Source of the DNA: Alviniconcha marisindica
Lineage: Eukaryota > Mollusca > Gastropoda > Provannidae
Assembly: GCA_018857735.1 (NCBI GenBank)
Contig: JABMCL010002225.1
Span: 38,501 to 102,500, forward strand
DNA length: 64,000 nucleotides
Direction: 5' to 3'
Below are positions 22,309-34,107 of this stretch, in pieces. A model generated the notes under the pieces. It was not told the DNA's origin. It ran no database searches and saw only the letters and a program-made list of their open reading frames with translations. Position numbers and translations under genes: made by a program. Each line of letters opens with the position of its first letter. Position 1 is the stretch's first letter.

Positions 22309-23889
22309 CTCACACACTCACACACACACACACACATGCATGCACGCACATATGCACACACACATACACATCAACACACACACACACAGCAAGACAGAAA
22401 GGGAGAGGGGGGGTTCTTACTTCCTGGAAATGTCTAGTGCCGAACTAAGGACAGAATCTGCTCGCAGAGACTTGAGGAAGATCTGCATTTTCTTGAAGTT
22501 TGGTGGTGCCTCATAGTCATCATCATCCAGCTCATCCTCCTCTGAATCCTGATGACAAACAACAGTCGTGATCAGGTTTAAAAACAACATAGAAACAATA
22601 CTGTAACACTAATAAGATTGCATTAAGAAATTTTGCAACCTCTTCATACCAGCAAGCAAATGTGACTAATTATTTACAACAATAACATGGCAAAGATCAT
22701 GCCATTAAACCTGTCACCCACCTCATCATCATCATGCCTGAACTTCACGAGTGCTTTTCTCTTGTTTCTGTTGATCAAATGAACAGATTCCATCACCATT
22801 AAAATAACCACTGTGTTGACCATATTGATGGCATATTCCATCACCATTAATATAAATCACTCACCCCATCACCGTATTTGGACTTTTTCCCTCTTGATCT
22901 TTTAGGGCAAATTGACAGATTCCATCATCATTACTGGCATTAAACCAATAACATTGTTGGCCAGATCACCATCAGATTTAATCATCATTAATAAAATCAG
23001 TCACTTTATTGGCCAGACTGACAGATTCCATCACCATTAAAACAATCACTTTGCTGGCTAGATCAAATGATTCTATCACTATTAGTATTACTGTATTATT
23101 ATTATTACCATTATTATTATTTAAAAAATACTTTTGTTGGCTAGACTGACACTATAGTGACATATTCCATTGTCATTGAAACAAAATTTGCTTTGACCAG
23201 ACCACCAGTTTCCGTCACCATGTTACCATGAAACCAGTCACTTTACTCCCCAGAGCCTGCCCCTGTTAGGATGCTCCCTCAGTCCTCACCTCATCATCAC
23301 TGGACTTCTTCCCTTTGGACTTGTGTCTGACTGGCTGCCAAACTATCAGAGCTGACTGGAGCCGGCCGACCAACACATCCCTGACCATGCTGCTCGACAC
23401 GCCCTTTGAAACACACGTGAAAATCTCTCGAGAAGAAGAGGCAGGCAGAAGACTGAGTAGTTGACCAGGCAGACGAAATGCCCTCTTCCTTTGCAATTGA
23501 TTTGTACGTTGTCCGGTCTCCCCCTCGTCTAAGCAAATTGTCTCCCCTGATGCACAAAACTTGGAAAGAGCTGTCGAATTTCGTGATCCTTGGCAGCTGG
23601 TTCGTGGGTTTAACAACCTACTGACGCTGTTGACATTAACTGATTGAAGAGTCCTGTGCAACAAATGTGTTGCTGTGGCAGCCGTGTGGGACGAACACCC
23701 GAAATGGCACGAATATGAAGACAAAAGACCTGACCTGAAGTGTAGGCATTGCGTTCGGCAAGTACGAGGAGCAACTCCAAAAGCAAAGTACCCGCTAGCT
23801 CCAGACAGCATCCGCAAAGTGGTGCTGCCAGGTTTTGAAATCACCACCACCTTCTCCATTCGGGCTGCTTTACTTAAAACTACACACAA
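20233..23889 (-). CDS. MTRES1: MTRES1 (mitochondrial transcription rescue factor 1), 4 exons
   Basis: A complete gene for the S4-like RNA-binding mitochondrial protein known in humans as MTRES1/C6orf203, which associates with mitoribosomes or mitochondrial RNA and supports transcription under stress. Exons in reading order are 23889-23290, 22548-22421, 21049-20977 and 20424-20233, giving 330 residues and TAG. The first ~190 residues are basic, Ser/Arg-rich and weakly conserved, as expected for a targeting peptide and linker. Then come an acidic run (DSEEDELDDDDYE) and the conserved core: LRADSVLSSALDISRNRVDE, FYGSRLRLNGEKL, KKSKQMDEGDYVDL, and a C-terminal strand. DISRNRVDEIFY aligns well with human DIGRNKVEDAFY. 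Met11 or Met27 are alternative starts. A MITE lies about 130 bp upstream. Confidence 0.9.
20977..21049 (-). CDS. MTRES1: MTRES1 exon 3: S4-like core
   Basis: Acceptor TTTTTCCAG, donor GTAGGT. Encodes RVDEIFYGSRLRLNGEK and LLKKSKQ, the S4-type RNA-binding hairpin region. Confidence 0.9.
21413..21915 (+). mobile_element. MITE-like element, copy 1 (503 bp)
   Basis: Left end TTAGGCAATTCAGC and right end GCCTGAATCACCCAA are imperfect inverted repeats (consensus TTGGGCGATTCAG), flanked by TA on both sides. It has no coding capacity and lies in MTRES1 intron 2. A second copy starts at 24022 and a right end occurs at 54350-54362. Confidence 0.75.
22267..22388 (+). repeat. (CA)n-rich microsatellite
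   Basis: Interrupted CA array in MTRES1 intron 2, about 30 bp from the exon 2 donor. Confidence 0.93.
22421..22548 (-). CDS. MTRES1: MTRES1 exon 2: acidic linker and core start
   Basis: Acceptor CATCAG, donor GTAAGA. Encodes DSEEDELDDDDYEAPP and the first helix of the conserved core, ending within the Asn codon completed by exon 3. Confidence 0.9.
22700..23240 (+). repeat. Degenerate ~60-bp repeat in MTRES1 intron 1
   Basis: Repeated ATTCCATCACCATTAA, ACAATCACTTTGTTGGC-like and CCAGATCA blocks with much divergence. Confidence 0.6.
23290..23889 (-). CDS. MTRES1: MTRES1 exon 1: targeting region
   Basis: 200 codons, donor GTGAGG after SSDDE. Contains internal Met at residues 11 and 27; the segment from Met27 (LSGASGYFAF) resembles a mitochondrial presequence. 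Confidence 0.82.
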
Positions 23890-24021
23890 TGTCTCGAATG
23901 ATCCAGTACAATCAGCTACTTTCGCCCTTGGAAGGAAAAGTTGTGTACGGGCAGTAACTTTTAATTTGTGCTTGGGAATGACCTCCCTTCAAGCTTTGTT
24001 TATTAACCTGTGTACAGCCTA

Positions 24022-24703
24022 TTGGGCGATTCAGCGAAGCTGGTTTGCTTTGTAATCTTTCGCGCAAGAAGTCTTGAGAGGTCGCAGCGCACTTCTCAAG
24101 AGGTCGCAGCGCACTTCCGGGCCGATTTCTGAGTAGGCGTTGCTTCACGCTGTGTTTAACAGTGGAAGTTGAACCTAGAATCGCAAAGCAGTACAAATGC
24201 TGATACTGTTGCAGTTGCAAAAGCATAGTTCAGGTGCTGTGTGAGAGTCGAGGTGGACGTCCTGGACTGTCCGTCCTAACGAGCCTTCTGGTTTCCGTGG
24301 ACGTAAAGATTTATTGCACCGTGCTTCGGCATTGGTCACAAGTTGTCCCTAATATGTCAACTGACATCTGAGGACATAAAGCATCACTTCATCAGTTGCA
24401 AAAATTACCGTGGGAAGGGGGTGGAGGGTGGAAAAAAAAGTGTCTTTGCGTCGTTTTTTGGCTGACCAGAAGATCGCGAGTTCGTAGAAGAAATGCGATT
24501 TGGGGCATCCTATAGCACGAGTAACAAGTTATTGCTTATTGCCAGACACATTATGACAACGGGCCTCCAAAAATGCCTTTAAAGCTGGCAGGGTAAAATT
24601 CGCAAATTCACTGTCACCGCCTTCCATTGTGAAGAAAGTACGCACCAGAAGTAAAAGCAGCCAAGGGACTTGAGCGATGCCGGGCAAAAGTCAAGGGAGT
24701 TAA
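24022..24703 (+). mobile_element. MITE-like element, copy 2, with nested SINE
   Basis: Left end TTGGGCGATTCAGC preceded by TA; sequence then follows copy 1 (21413-21915) but is interrupted at 24223-24403 by a SINE. It departs from copy 1 near GGGAGTTAACAA, so the right inverted repeat is missing. It lies directly upstream of MTRES1. Confidence 0.75.
24223..24403 (+). mobile_element. Short SINE (family B), inserted in the MITE
   Basis: The insert and its 11-bp target-site duplication are clear: CAGTTGCAAAA at 24212-24222 and again at 24393-24403. The uninterrupted site is seen in MITE copy 1. The head reads AGTTCAGGTGCTGTGTGAGA, followed by the module CCGTCCTAACGAGCC, TGGTTTCCGTGGACGTAAAG, and a tail ending GAGGACATAAAGCATCA. 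The same family lies inverted at 49403-49563. Confidence 0.85.
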
Positions 24704-24773
24704 CAAAACTATACTAAGAACTTTTTTTTTTAAAGGTTTCCAAATAATATACTTGCCCACTGTAGACCTTGCC

Positions 24774-25245
24774 GTTTCTGTCACTGTGAACCTTGTCCTT
24801 TGTGTAATGTTTCCAGACCCTTGACCACTGGGAACCTTGTCCTTTGTGTAATGTTTCCAGACCCTTGACCACTGGGAACTTTTTCCTTCTTGTTTCCAGA
24901 CCCATGACCATTGGGAACCATGTCCTTTGTGTAATGTTTCCATAGTCTTGACCATTGCAAACCATTTCCTTTCTGTAATGATGCAAGATCTTTGACCACT
25001 GGGAACCTTGTCCTTTGCGTCATGTTTCCAGACTGTTGTCCATTATGAACTATGTTCTTTGTGTAATGTTTCCAGACTCGACCCTTGTGAACCAATTCCT
25101 TTTTGTAACGTTGCAAGATCTTTGACCACTGCATGTGAACTTTGTTTTTGTAACATTTCCAGGTAGCCATGATCTTTATTGTTTATGTAACATTTCCAGA
25201 TCCTTGACTACTGTGAATCTTGTCCTTTCTGTAATCCTTGACCAT
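24774..25245 (+). repeat. ~44-bp minisatellite
   Basis: About ten imperfect copies of CCTTGTCCTTTGTGTAATG, TTTCCAGACCCTTGACCACT and GGGAA. Confidence 0.92.
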
Positions 25246-25365
25246 GAGATGATTCCTGTCTCCATCATGCCTTTTGTTTTTTAGCATGTATGTGTGTCCT
25301 GAAGTATTTTTGTGCATGTGTGTGTTGCATCAATCCCATTTACTTCAGAATTATCTTTAAAGCTC

Positions 25366-25370
<5 letters not shown>

Positions 25371-25421
<51 letters not shown>
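25371..25421 (+). repeat. (AC)n microsatellite
   Basis: Pure AC array. Confidence 0.95.
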
Positions 25422-25423
<2 letters not shown>

Positions 25424-27314
25424 AACATTAAAATTTAACAAGACAGCCCCACCGAGACAAACAACATCCAGGTTTATTGGGTCCAGAAAATAATCCCTAA
25501 AACTGCAAAACAGACCATGTTGAACAGCCATTTTCAGTGATTTCACCAATAAGATAAAAAAATGTTGCAAAAACCACACTTCAACATCATACATCCAACA
25601 CCATGAACACAAAGAGACTGCAGATCTATACAACTGCTCCTTCTGTTTCACGTTAAATTCTTCTCATTCACACTCAACCACTCTTCTCCATTAATTTGCA
25701 TGCACTAATTCAACTTACTTTTTTTAATTATTTAAAAAGCCAGTTACAATTCTAGAATTTGTTTTGAACCCTCAGTCACCAGCATGACAGTATTTCCTTC
25801 ATCATTTATTACAGGAATTGTCCCTGCAATTCTCAACAATTTTATCCTGCCACAAGTTACTGGCAGAGCAAATTCATCCCAGAAATAGTTTTTAAGTTTG
25901 CTAACCAGCAATGTTCATTCCAACAAGTCTCAATGACAGGTTAAGCTACTTTGAGAACTTTATTCCACCTGAGAATCAGAATGGCAGAGAAAATCTGAAT
26001 TCAAGCAGAATATCATAAAGTTCTATGATGTATCTAGGGCAGGGAATGGGTTCAGCATGGACCATTTCTCCTTTTTATTTTAAATGTGCATCATCAAACT
26101 CCAACATTTCAGTTTGCACACAGAGAAGTAGCTCTCCCAGCTTGCTCTTTCTCTCCCTCTCTTCAATCTTTGTTATGTTGTTCTACACTTATGTTATATA
26201 ACTTTTATTATCAGTATCATTAGGATCAATCCACACTGCAAATACAGTCACTGATTTATTTTAAGTCCCCTGCAGTAACAGAGAGAGAGATAAAAGAAAG
26301 AAAGTTAATATAATAAACAAGAGGAGCAAATGCAAAGTCATTTCACATTCAAACCATGAACATGTATTACTTTCATTTTCTTCTTCTGGATATTCTCCTG
26401 TGGCCCTGAAAATGGACCAGAGTCACTGAAACTAGTCTGAATGTATAAAGTTCCACAGATTCCATGGTTATTGTGGACAATTAAAACAACAATTGCTTAG
26501 AACAGCACCCAACAAACCAACATTTCAGTTTCATGCAGAGCAGGAAAATATCATGCCACTCCATGGAGTGTACATTAAGCATTCTCTTCAGGACTGTTTC
26601 CATATATATATATATTTGCATGTGTGTGTAACAAACACAATTTGAACTCAACAACCACATCAAAATCACACAATTTTCAGTTCCAACACCTACGTGACCA
26701 TAAAATCTGATCAAGGTCAATCCGATCAAGATCCTGCTATGAAATTGTAAACTATACTGGTTGTTGCCCATGCAAAGTTTGAAAGATCATATATAAAGAT
26801 AGTTTTTTTACAACTCGCAGTCTTAGAAAAATGCAAATGTTACAGTTTTTGCCAGGTCCAGAAATTTATCATTTGTCTCCCTTCTGCTTCCAGGTCAGTA
26901 CCAGTACCTGAAAAGCACTGATGTATGATCATGGCAGTGTTATAATTTGTTGCAATCATACAAAGTTTGAATTTGATCTGATGAGAACTTGTCAAGTGAA
27001 CATAACCTGCTGTTTATCCTTTTGAGAAAGGTAAAACAGCCAGTTATGTTTACTTGATGAGTTTGAGAACCTATAAGACTTAAAAATTAGGTCACAGTCA
27101 CGCAAAGTAGCTCAGTGGAGTTACCATCATCCAAAGATTGAAAGACCTTGCTTTCAAACTTCACTGTCTGAAAGAAGCCAGCACTGAAGTTTCTGCAGTG
27201 TATGGCCTCATGGCCAGACACATAAATTTGTTATGATTTTTCATGCATCAATGCAGAGCTTCATTAGTTCATAGTTTGCCAAAAAGCCAAAGTAGCAAGG
27301 ACAACTGGCCAGGT
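25422..27314 (+). other. 3' flank/UTR of the RBM7-like gene, no other gene seen
   Basis: AT-rich. Several TTTATT hexamers (minus-strand AATAAA) occur, including 25473-25478 and one near 26206, so the RBM7-like transcript could have a long 3' UTR. No coding region is supported. Confidence 0.4.
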
Positions 27315-27483
27315 CTACCACTGATTTGGATACCACTGCTGTTGCTGCATGGTCTGTTGACCATAGCCACTAAAACTCTGAGTGTAGTTGAAGTTGTAGC
27401 CACCGTACTGGTTGTTGTTGCCCATGACTTGCTGCTGTGCCTGGAAGGCTGAGCCCATGCTCTGTTTTTGTAACACTCGGTTC
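27315..27483 (-). CDS. RBM7: RBM7-like exon 4: Gln/Tyr-rich C-terminus
   Basis: Acceptor ATTGCAG. The split Arg codon joins to NRVLQKQSMGSAFQ and the protein ends NQW before TAG. The R-R-N-R-V-L junction supports this splice. Confidence 0.85.
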
Positions 27484-29996
27484 CTGCAATTATAACAAAT
27501 AAACAACTCAGTAGCTGAACAGGACTATGAGTAGGAGGTGCATGCTATTTTTATTAGGTGGTCTGGGTGTTGTGCCCTACTATAGCTTTTAATTAAATAG
27601 TTTTATGATAAAAACTTAACATGAATCTGAGCATACATAAAATATTATAGCAAAAAATGGCTGTACACACTGACATATGAAATGGAACTGTGAAAATTCC
27701 AGTTAAAAAACAACAAAAGACTAAACATTCTGATGACTGAAGATTTCATATGTAAAATATGGTTGAAGAAAATGACAGTGACCAGAGATATTAAATAATT
27801 AATATGAAATGGAATTGAGAAAATTATTAATAAAGTTAGTATTTGGATTTTAATGTCCTGTCAACCACACAGGGTCACCTCAGGACAGTCAAACTCTAGG
27901 CATAAGCAAATGCACATTTCAAAACACGTCTCATCTATATAAAATATATAGCCTTTGTCAAATCAATCCACAAAACCAATCACTCCACAAACATAAAACA
28001 TACATACACAAACATCACACATGCACACAGTGAAACAAAATACAATCTCATGTCTGAAGACAAGTAAACGCTGGCACAAAGAAAAGACAGTATGCATTCA
28101 TATTAACAACTGATATTGAGACAGAAACATATATATATATATATATGAAACAGAATTGAGAAAATTATTAATAAGAACAACAACAATCTGATGTTTAAAC
28201 CCTTCCCCTCACCCCTTCTTTGGCTGTTGCTGGGTATATGTGTAAAGCTCAGATCATGGGTACATTCACTACGTACTTACTACAAAACGACAAAGAGCTG
28301 CCAAATAAGCAGACAAAAGCCTGTCCCTGATCATTTTTCAGTAAAGCAATGGACAAAGAACCTGTTGCTGGCAGATATTTTTTCCAGTAGAATGACATTT
28401 CTGACCTGTACAACTTTTTTGACAGAAATGGCTGGCATTTTGCACCTCCATTTTGTTACATTGGAGGGGTACCTAGGTTTCGTATTCATCTGTCTTTATT
28501 GTTGATAATTTTGAAACAAACAGCACCCTCAGGTGTATTCTGTAGATGATAAAAGATAAATAGCAAGCATTTGAAGAGATTGCATGTTTTACTTTGTTTC
28601 GTATGAAGAACGAAAAATCTCTGTTCCGCAGATAACACATTGCGTCCAAAACGTTTGTCTGCTAAACTTGATCAATATTCATATTTGTACCAAATGAAAA
28701 TAAGCAGGATGCTTAAGTGTGTATTTTATAGCTTTGATTAATTGTAAAACAAAGGAACAATAGGAGGCACTTCTTAGTTAAAGACGGACACCTGAATCTG
28801 TCGGATGCAACACAGGACACAATGTTTGTTTTGATTTAATCTTTGAATTTAATGATTGCTATCAATCTGTGGGGAAAATAAACATCCATCGTTTATAACA
28901 AGACAGTAAAACTTAAATTGACTCAATTCACTTTTTATTTCATATTCAAAATCATAACAATGATGTCCTATGTTACATCCGACAGACTGCCACCTTAATT
29001 TTTTTAATAAAATGAAAATGAAACACAACACTGAATCAAAAATAGGATGTGTTTATTAGAATTTATGAAGTATAGTTGTTTCCATGACTGCAGCATGAAA
29101 TAAGGTCATCAACGACATTTTTTTACATTTTATCTGTCGGATGTAACGATTATTGGATGGACATAACATTTCCCGATGCTCACAATACACAGCTTATAAA
29201 ATAACAGTGCTGATTTCCCTACACTGCAACAAAATGTTACCAGCTGATTTAGTAGTGGTTTTGATGACTGCAGCACTAAACAAGTTGCTTGTATAGTTGT
29301 AATTTTGTCAAAGGCCCTTTTAAAGCATTTTATCTGTTGCATGTAACAACTCTATGTTGGACACAACACTTCCCTTTGTAAACTTTGTAAACTTTCTTTC
29401 CTGTAAAACACATGCACAGCTAATAAAATCACTTAGTTTTCCTACATATGACACATTGCTGTAAATACTGAACAAGGCCGAAACCATTATTTAAAATAAT
29501 GCACTGTTGGATGCCACGCATATCAGAGGACACAATGGAATATGTAACACTGGACAGTCAGTGTGTGACTTAGAAAAAGTACAGCCAAGTTGTCATTATT
29601 ATTCTTTCATTAACAAAACAGAAAACCACTTGAATTACAAATGTACATTTACCCTATACCCTATTGTTAACAGCAGGTAAAATTCAATTACAAAAGACGA
29701 ATCTGGCTTCATGCTCCACTAATGTTGTCCCTGCTGAGTCATGAAAAACACTTGCTCTTCCCCTTTTGGAGCATCGACCTCTTTAGCCTGAAAAGAAACA
29801 TGCATGTGTACAAAATAAGGCAATATAACAACTGTTTTTGAGGATATGTCTCCATATTTATAGGTATGCAACTCTGGAGACGTACATGAATAAGATAAGA
29901 TATTGTGTGTGTCTGCATGTGCATGTGTGTGTGTTTTGACTTTCCCCAGAATATATATATATACATCTATATCAGACATTTGGTAATATTACTAAC

Positions 29997-30056
<60 letters not shown>

Positions 30057-33000
30057 GAAACATAATAACACAAATACCAGGTTACCCCTCCTTTTTTAAA
30101 TTTCTGTTCATTTGGTCTTTTCTCCCTATTAACTTCCACCCCCACCCTACATTGTGCCACAGTGTATTATATTTTGTGTTGTATGAATTTTTTGTCTTCA
30201 TGTTGCATATTTATGGTGAATTGTCACAAGAATTCTACTTTATATGCTGCACTGTATTGTATTTGTACTGTAATGCACATATAAAACTACATCAGTTAAG
30301 AAATTCTATTCTGGCTTTCACTAGTTTCAGCACACACTTTAGAATGCATCTGTCCTGCTAGAAATAGAATCAAAAAAACAATAACAATATACTTCATTCA
30401 TCCCAGGGAAATGGGAAGGGCTGGGAAGATAAACAACAACAAACAAAAAAATCATCTCCCTAATCACAATGTTAATGTCATGGTAATGCTTCTTTTCTTT
30501 TTCTTTCTTCTTCTTTTTGTCGTTGTTGTGTGTTTGTACAATTTGTATAAATTGGTATAGATAATTTACGGTTATGCCCTTTAAAAACACTCTTAGTTCA
30601 CATCACAGATGGCAATAATAAACCTGTAGAGTTGCAGAAGTGTACTGAGGAGTAAGAATTTGTGTCATGGCATCATGCAGTTCCGATTGACTGAACAAAT
30701 GAAAAAAACGCTGTCCAACAGCGGCAAATCAACTCTGAAATGTGTGCCATCGTAAACACAGGTATTTTCGCCATTACAAAGTAAACACTTGATTTAGTAG
30801 TGGTTTTAATGACTTCAGCACTAAACAAGTTGCTTGTATAGTTGTAATTTTGTCAAAGGCCCTTTTTCAGCATTTTATCTGTTGGATGTAACAACTCTAT
30901 GGTGGACACAACACTTCCTTTCCTGTAAAACATATGCACAGCTAATAAAATCACTTAGTTTCCTACATCTGACACATTGTTGTAAATACTGAACAAGGCC
31001 GAAACCATTATTTAAAGTAATGCACTGTCGGATGCCTCGCATATCAGAGGACACAATGGAATATGTAACACTGGACAGTCAGTATGTGACTTAGAAAAAG
31101 TACAGCCAAGTTGTCATTATTATTCTTTCATTGACAAAACAGAAAACCATGTGAATTACAAATGTACATTCACCCTATACCCTATTGTTAACAGCAGGTA
31201 AAATTCAATTACGAAAGACATTGATTTGGCATTCAAGTCTCACTACCTGGAATAACAACTGTAACACATTGTAAGTAACCAGAAACAGTCATGCAAAATC
31301 TGGAAACTGATGATAAAGCATAGAGAATTTCCCATGTTAACACTAATTCTTCCCATCCTAATAAATTTAAATGATTTGTTTTCAGTGAGTTGGCAGTTCA
31401 GCATTGAGACATATCTTTATTTCTCTGCTGTTCCTAAGTACTGCAGTGCTTCCCAGGATGAATCTGGCTTCATGCTCCACTAATGTTGTCCCTGCTGTGT
31501 CATGAAAAACACTTGCTCTTGCCCTTTTGGAGCATCGACCTCTTTAGCCTAAAAAGAAACATGCATGTGTCCAAAATAAGGCAATGTTTTTGAGGATATG
31601 TCCTTATTTATAGGTATGCAACGCTGGAGACCTACATGCATATATACGATATTGTGTATGTCTGCATGCGCACGTGTGTGTGTTTTGACTTTCCCCCGAA
31701 TATATATATACATCTATTTCATTATCAGACATTAGGTAATATTACTAACATATATATATATATATATAGTGCTGTAGTTGAAACATAATAACACAAATAC
31801 CAGGTTACCCCCTCCTTTTTTAAATTTCTGTTCATTTGGTCTTTTCATCCCTACTAACTTCCACCCCCACCCTACATTGTGCCACAGTGTATTGTATTTT
31901 GTGTTGTATGAATTTTTTGACTTTATGTTGCATATTTATAGTGAATTGTCACAATAATTCTACTTTATATGCTGCACTGTATTGTATTTGTACTGCAATG
32001 CACATATAAAACTACATCAGTTAAGAAATTCTATTCCGGCTTTCACTAGTTTCAGCACACACTTTAGAATGCATCTGTACTGCTAGAAATAGAATCAAAA
32101 CAACAATAACAATATGCTTTATTCATCCCAGGGAAATGGGAAGGCCTGGGAAGATAAAAACATTAAAAAAAACATCTCCCTAATCACAATGTTAATGTCA
32201 TGGTAATGCTTCTTTTCTTTTTCTTTCTTCATCTTTTTGTTGTTGTTGTTGTTGTTGTGTGTTTGTACAATTTGGTATAAATAGATAATTTACGGCTATG
32301 CCTTTTTTAAACTCTTAGTTCACATCAGACGGCAATAATAAACCTGTAGAGTTGCAGAAGTGTACTGAGGAGTAAGAATTTGTGTCATGGCATCATGCTG
32401 TTCCGATCGACTGAACAAATGGAAAAAAATGCTGTCAAACAGCGGCAAATCAACTCCGAAACGTGTGCCGTCGTAAACACAGGTATTTTCACCATTACGA
32501 AGTAAACACTTGAAAATATAAGTTTTTCTCTTTCAGTCGAAACACTAAGAAAAAACTAGTTTGTTGATCGAAACTTGGACATTACTGTGCAAAATTTGGT
32601 CACTCGTGATCGAAACACTGACCTAAGGCATCCGAGAAACAGCTAGCTATCGAACGAAGACATCACTTTGAATTTGCACACTGCCTGTTTAATAATGGTC
32701 ACTTCGCTTACAATTATGAATGAAAATGCAAAAATAATGTTGTATCAATGAAAAGTAACTATTTAATCTGTTGGACGCAACATCACATTTCGATCAAAAC
32801 TGTAAAAAGGTACATGACCTAAATTGAAAATTCACTCACCGTTCCTTGTTGGCACCATGTTTGAAGAGAAAGTAGGTGCAAAGCACTGTGGGTAAACATG
32901 GCCGCGCTTTGTGCAAAAAAAACGCGGTCACAAAATCGACGTTTATCCCCAGAATCGGCAATTCTTCGATCGTAACGGACTGACAATAAAAACTTGAAAT

Positions 33001-34073
33001 TTTAAACTAATTTTTTTATTACGAATGGAATCCAACGCTTTTATTATCACTGCTTTCGACTAAACACTGATTTTAGCAAGAGCTTTGTTTTACCACCCAC
33101 AAGTCCACAGTGAATAGTAGCAGACGAATGTTTTCGTCAGCATCGGAACCGGACCCAATGCGTTTCGATCAAAATAAACATATGTTTACTTCAATTATTC
33201 AGATTTGCCAAATAGTTACGAGCCGTTTTCTCAAGCATTAAAAAGCTTTGACTATGTCCTGTCAGGCAGCAAAGGGAAAATTGCCTAAAGAAGAAAGATG
33301 CAAACAAAACGACAACTGAAGCGGTGCACCCGAAATGTCCACCCTTCCTTTGCCGATTTTCGGCCCAGACTTGGTGTAAATTTTCATATTTTACTAACTC
33401 AAAACTGACTTTGGGAGTCAAGTTTATCTTTATTATCTCTTTGATGCATACTCTTTCAGATAGGTTAGGTTTGTTCAGAGAAAACTTAAACCTGAAGAAG
33501 CACTTACGACCAAAAAATGGATGTTCCTCGCCGAGCACCTTTTGGCACAGGCTCGTATAATATATATAACATTATAATGCATAATTAATATATAATTATA
33601 AGTGTTGGACAGGAAGCTTACCTGCGATCTTCAAAGGATTGTGGTTGCATGTTGGATGCTGAATATGTGGCGCTGTTACTGAAGGGCTGGCTGAGGGGGT
33701 CTGCTGGACCATTGAAGGGGCGGTTACCCTGCCCTCTGTCCTCTTGACCAGATGATGACCGTGTAATGCCACGCTTCTGATAACCATGGCCTGCAAATAC
33801 AGTCAGTTAGTCAAGGCAATCTACTTGAAATGGGAAGCAGTTGCACATTAAAAAATCTCATCACACTTTAAAAGTTTAATTTTAAAAAGCAAAGATTAGT
33901 TTTTTTGCAACTGAAAGGCACAATAATGCAATAGCATTAACAACAACAAAGGAAACAAGTTATCCTAATCTAGTTAGTAAGTAAATAAACATTAATGTCC
34001 AGTTAACCACAAGTGGTCACCTCTGGATCAACAACACCATCTAAAATCTGCTTGTCAGAACTTTGCCAAAAAG

Positions 34074-34107
<34 letters not shown>

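Larger units (their letters stand above)
29246..30789 (+). repeat. ~1.5-kb tandem duplication, copy A
   Basis: Nearly collinear with 30790-32512. Copy A lacks about 240 bp found at 31222-31460 in copy B and has a longer AT array. It carries copies of the last two exons of the nested small gene. Confidence 0.9.
30790..32512 (+). repeat. ~1.7-kb tandem duplication, copy B
   Basis: Second unit of the direct duplication. The shared point is near AGTAAACACTTGA at 30780-30792 and 32501-32513. This copy retains the intact exons. Confidence 0.9.

Noticed and set aside
23675..24055. 126-aa plus-strand frame opposite MTRES1 exon 1
   Set aside because: It is the antisense shadow of the MTRES1 leader and the MITE end.
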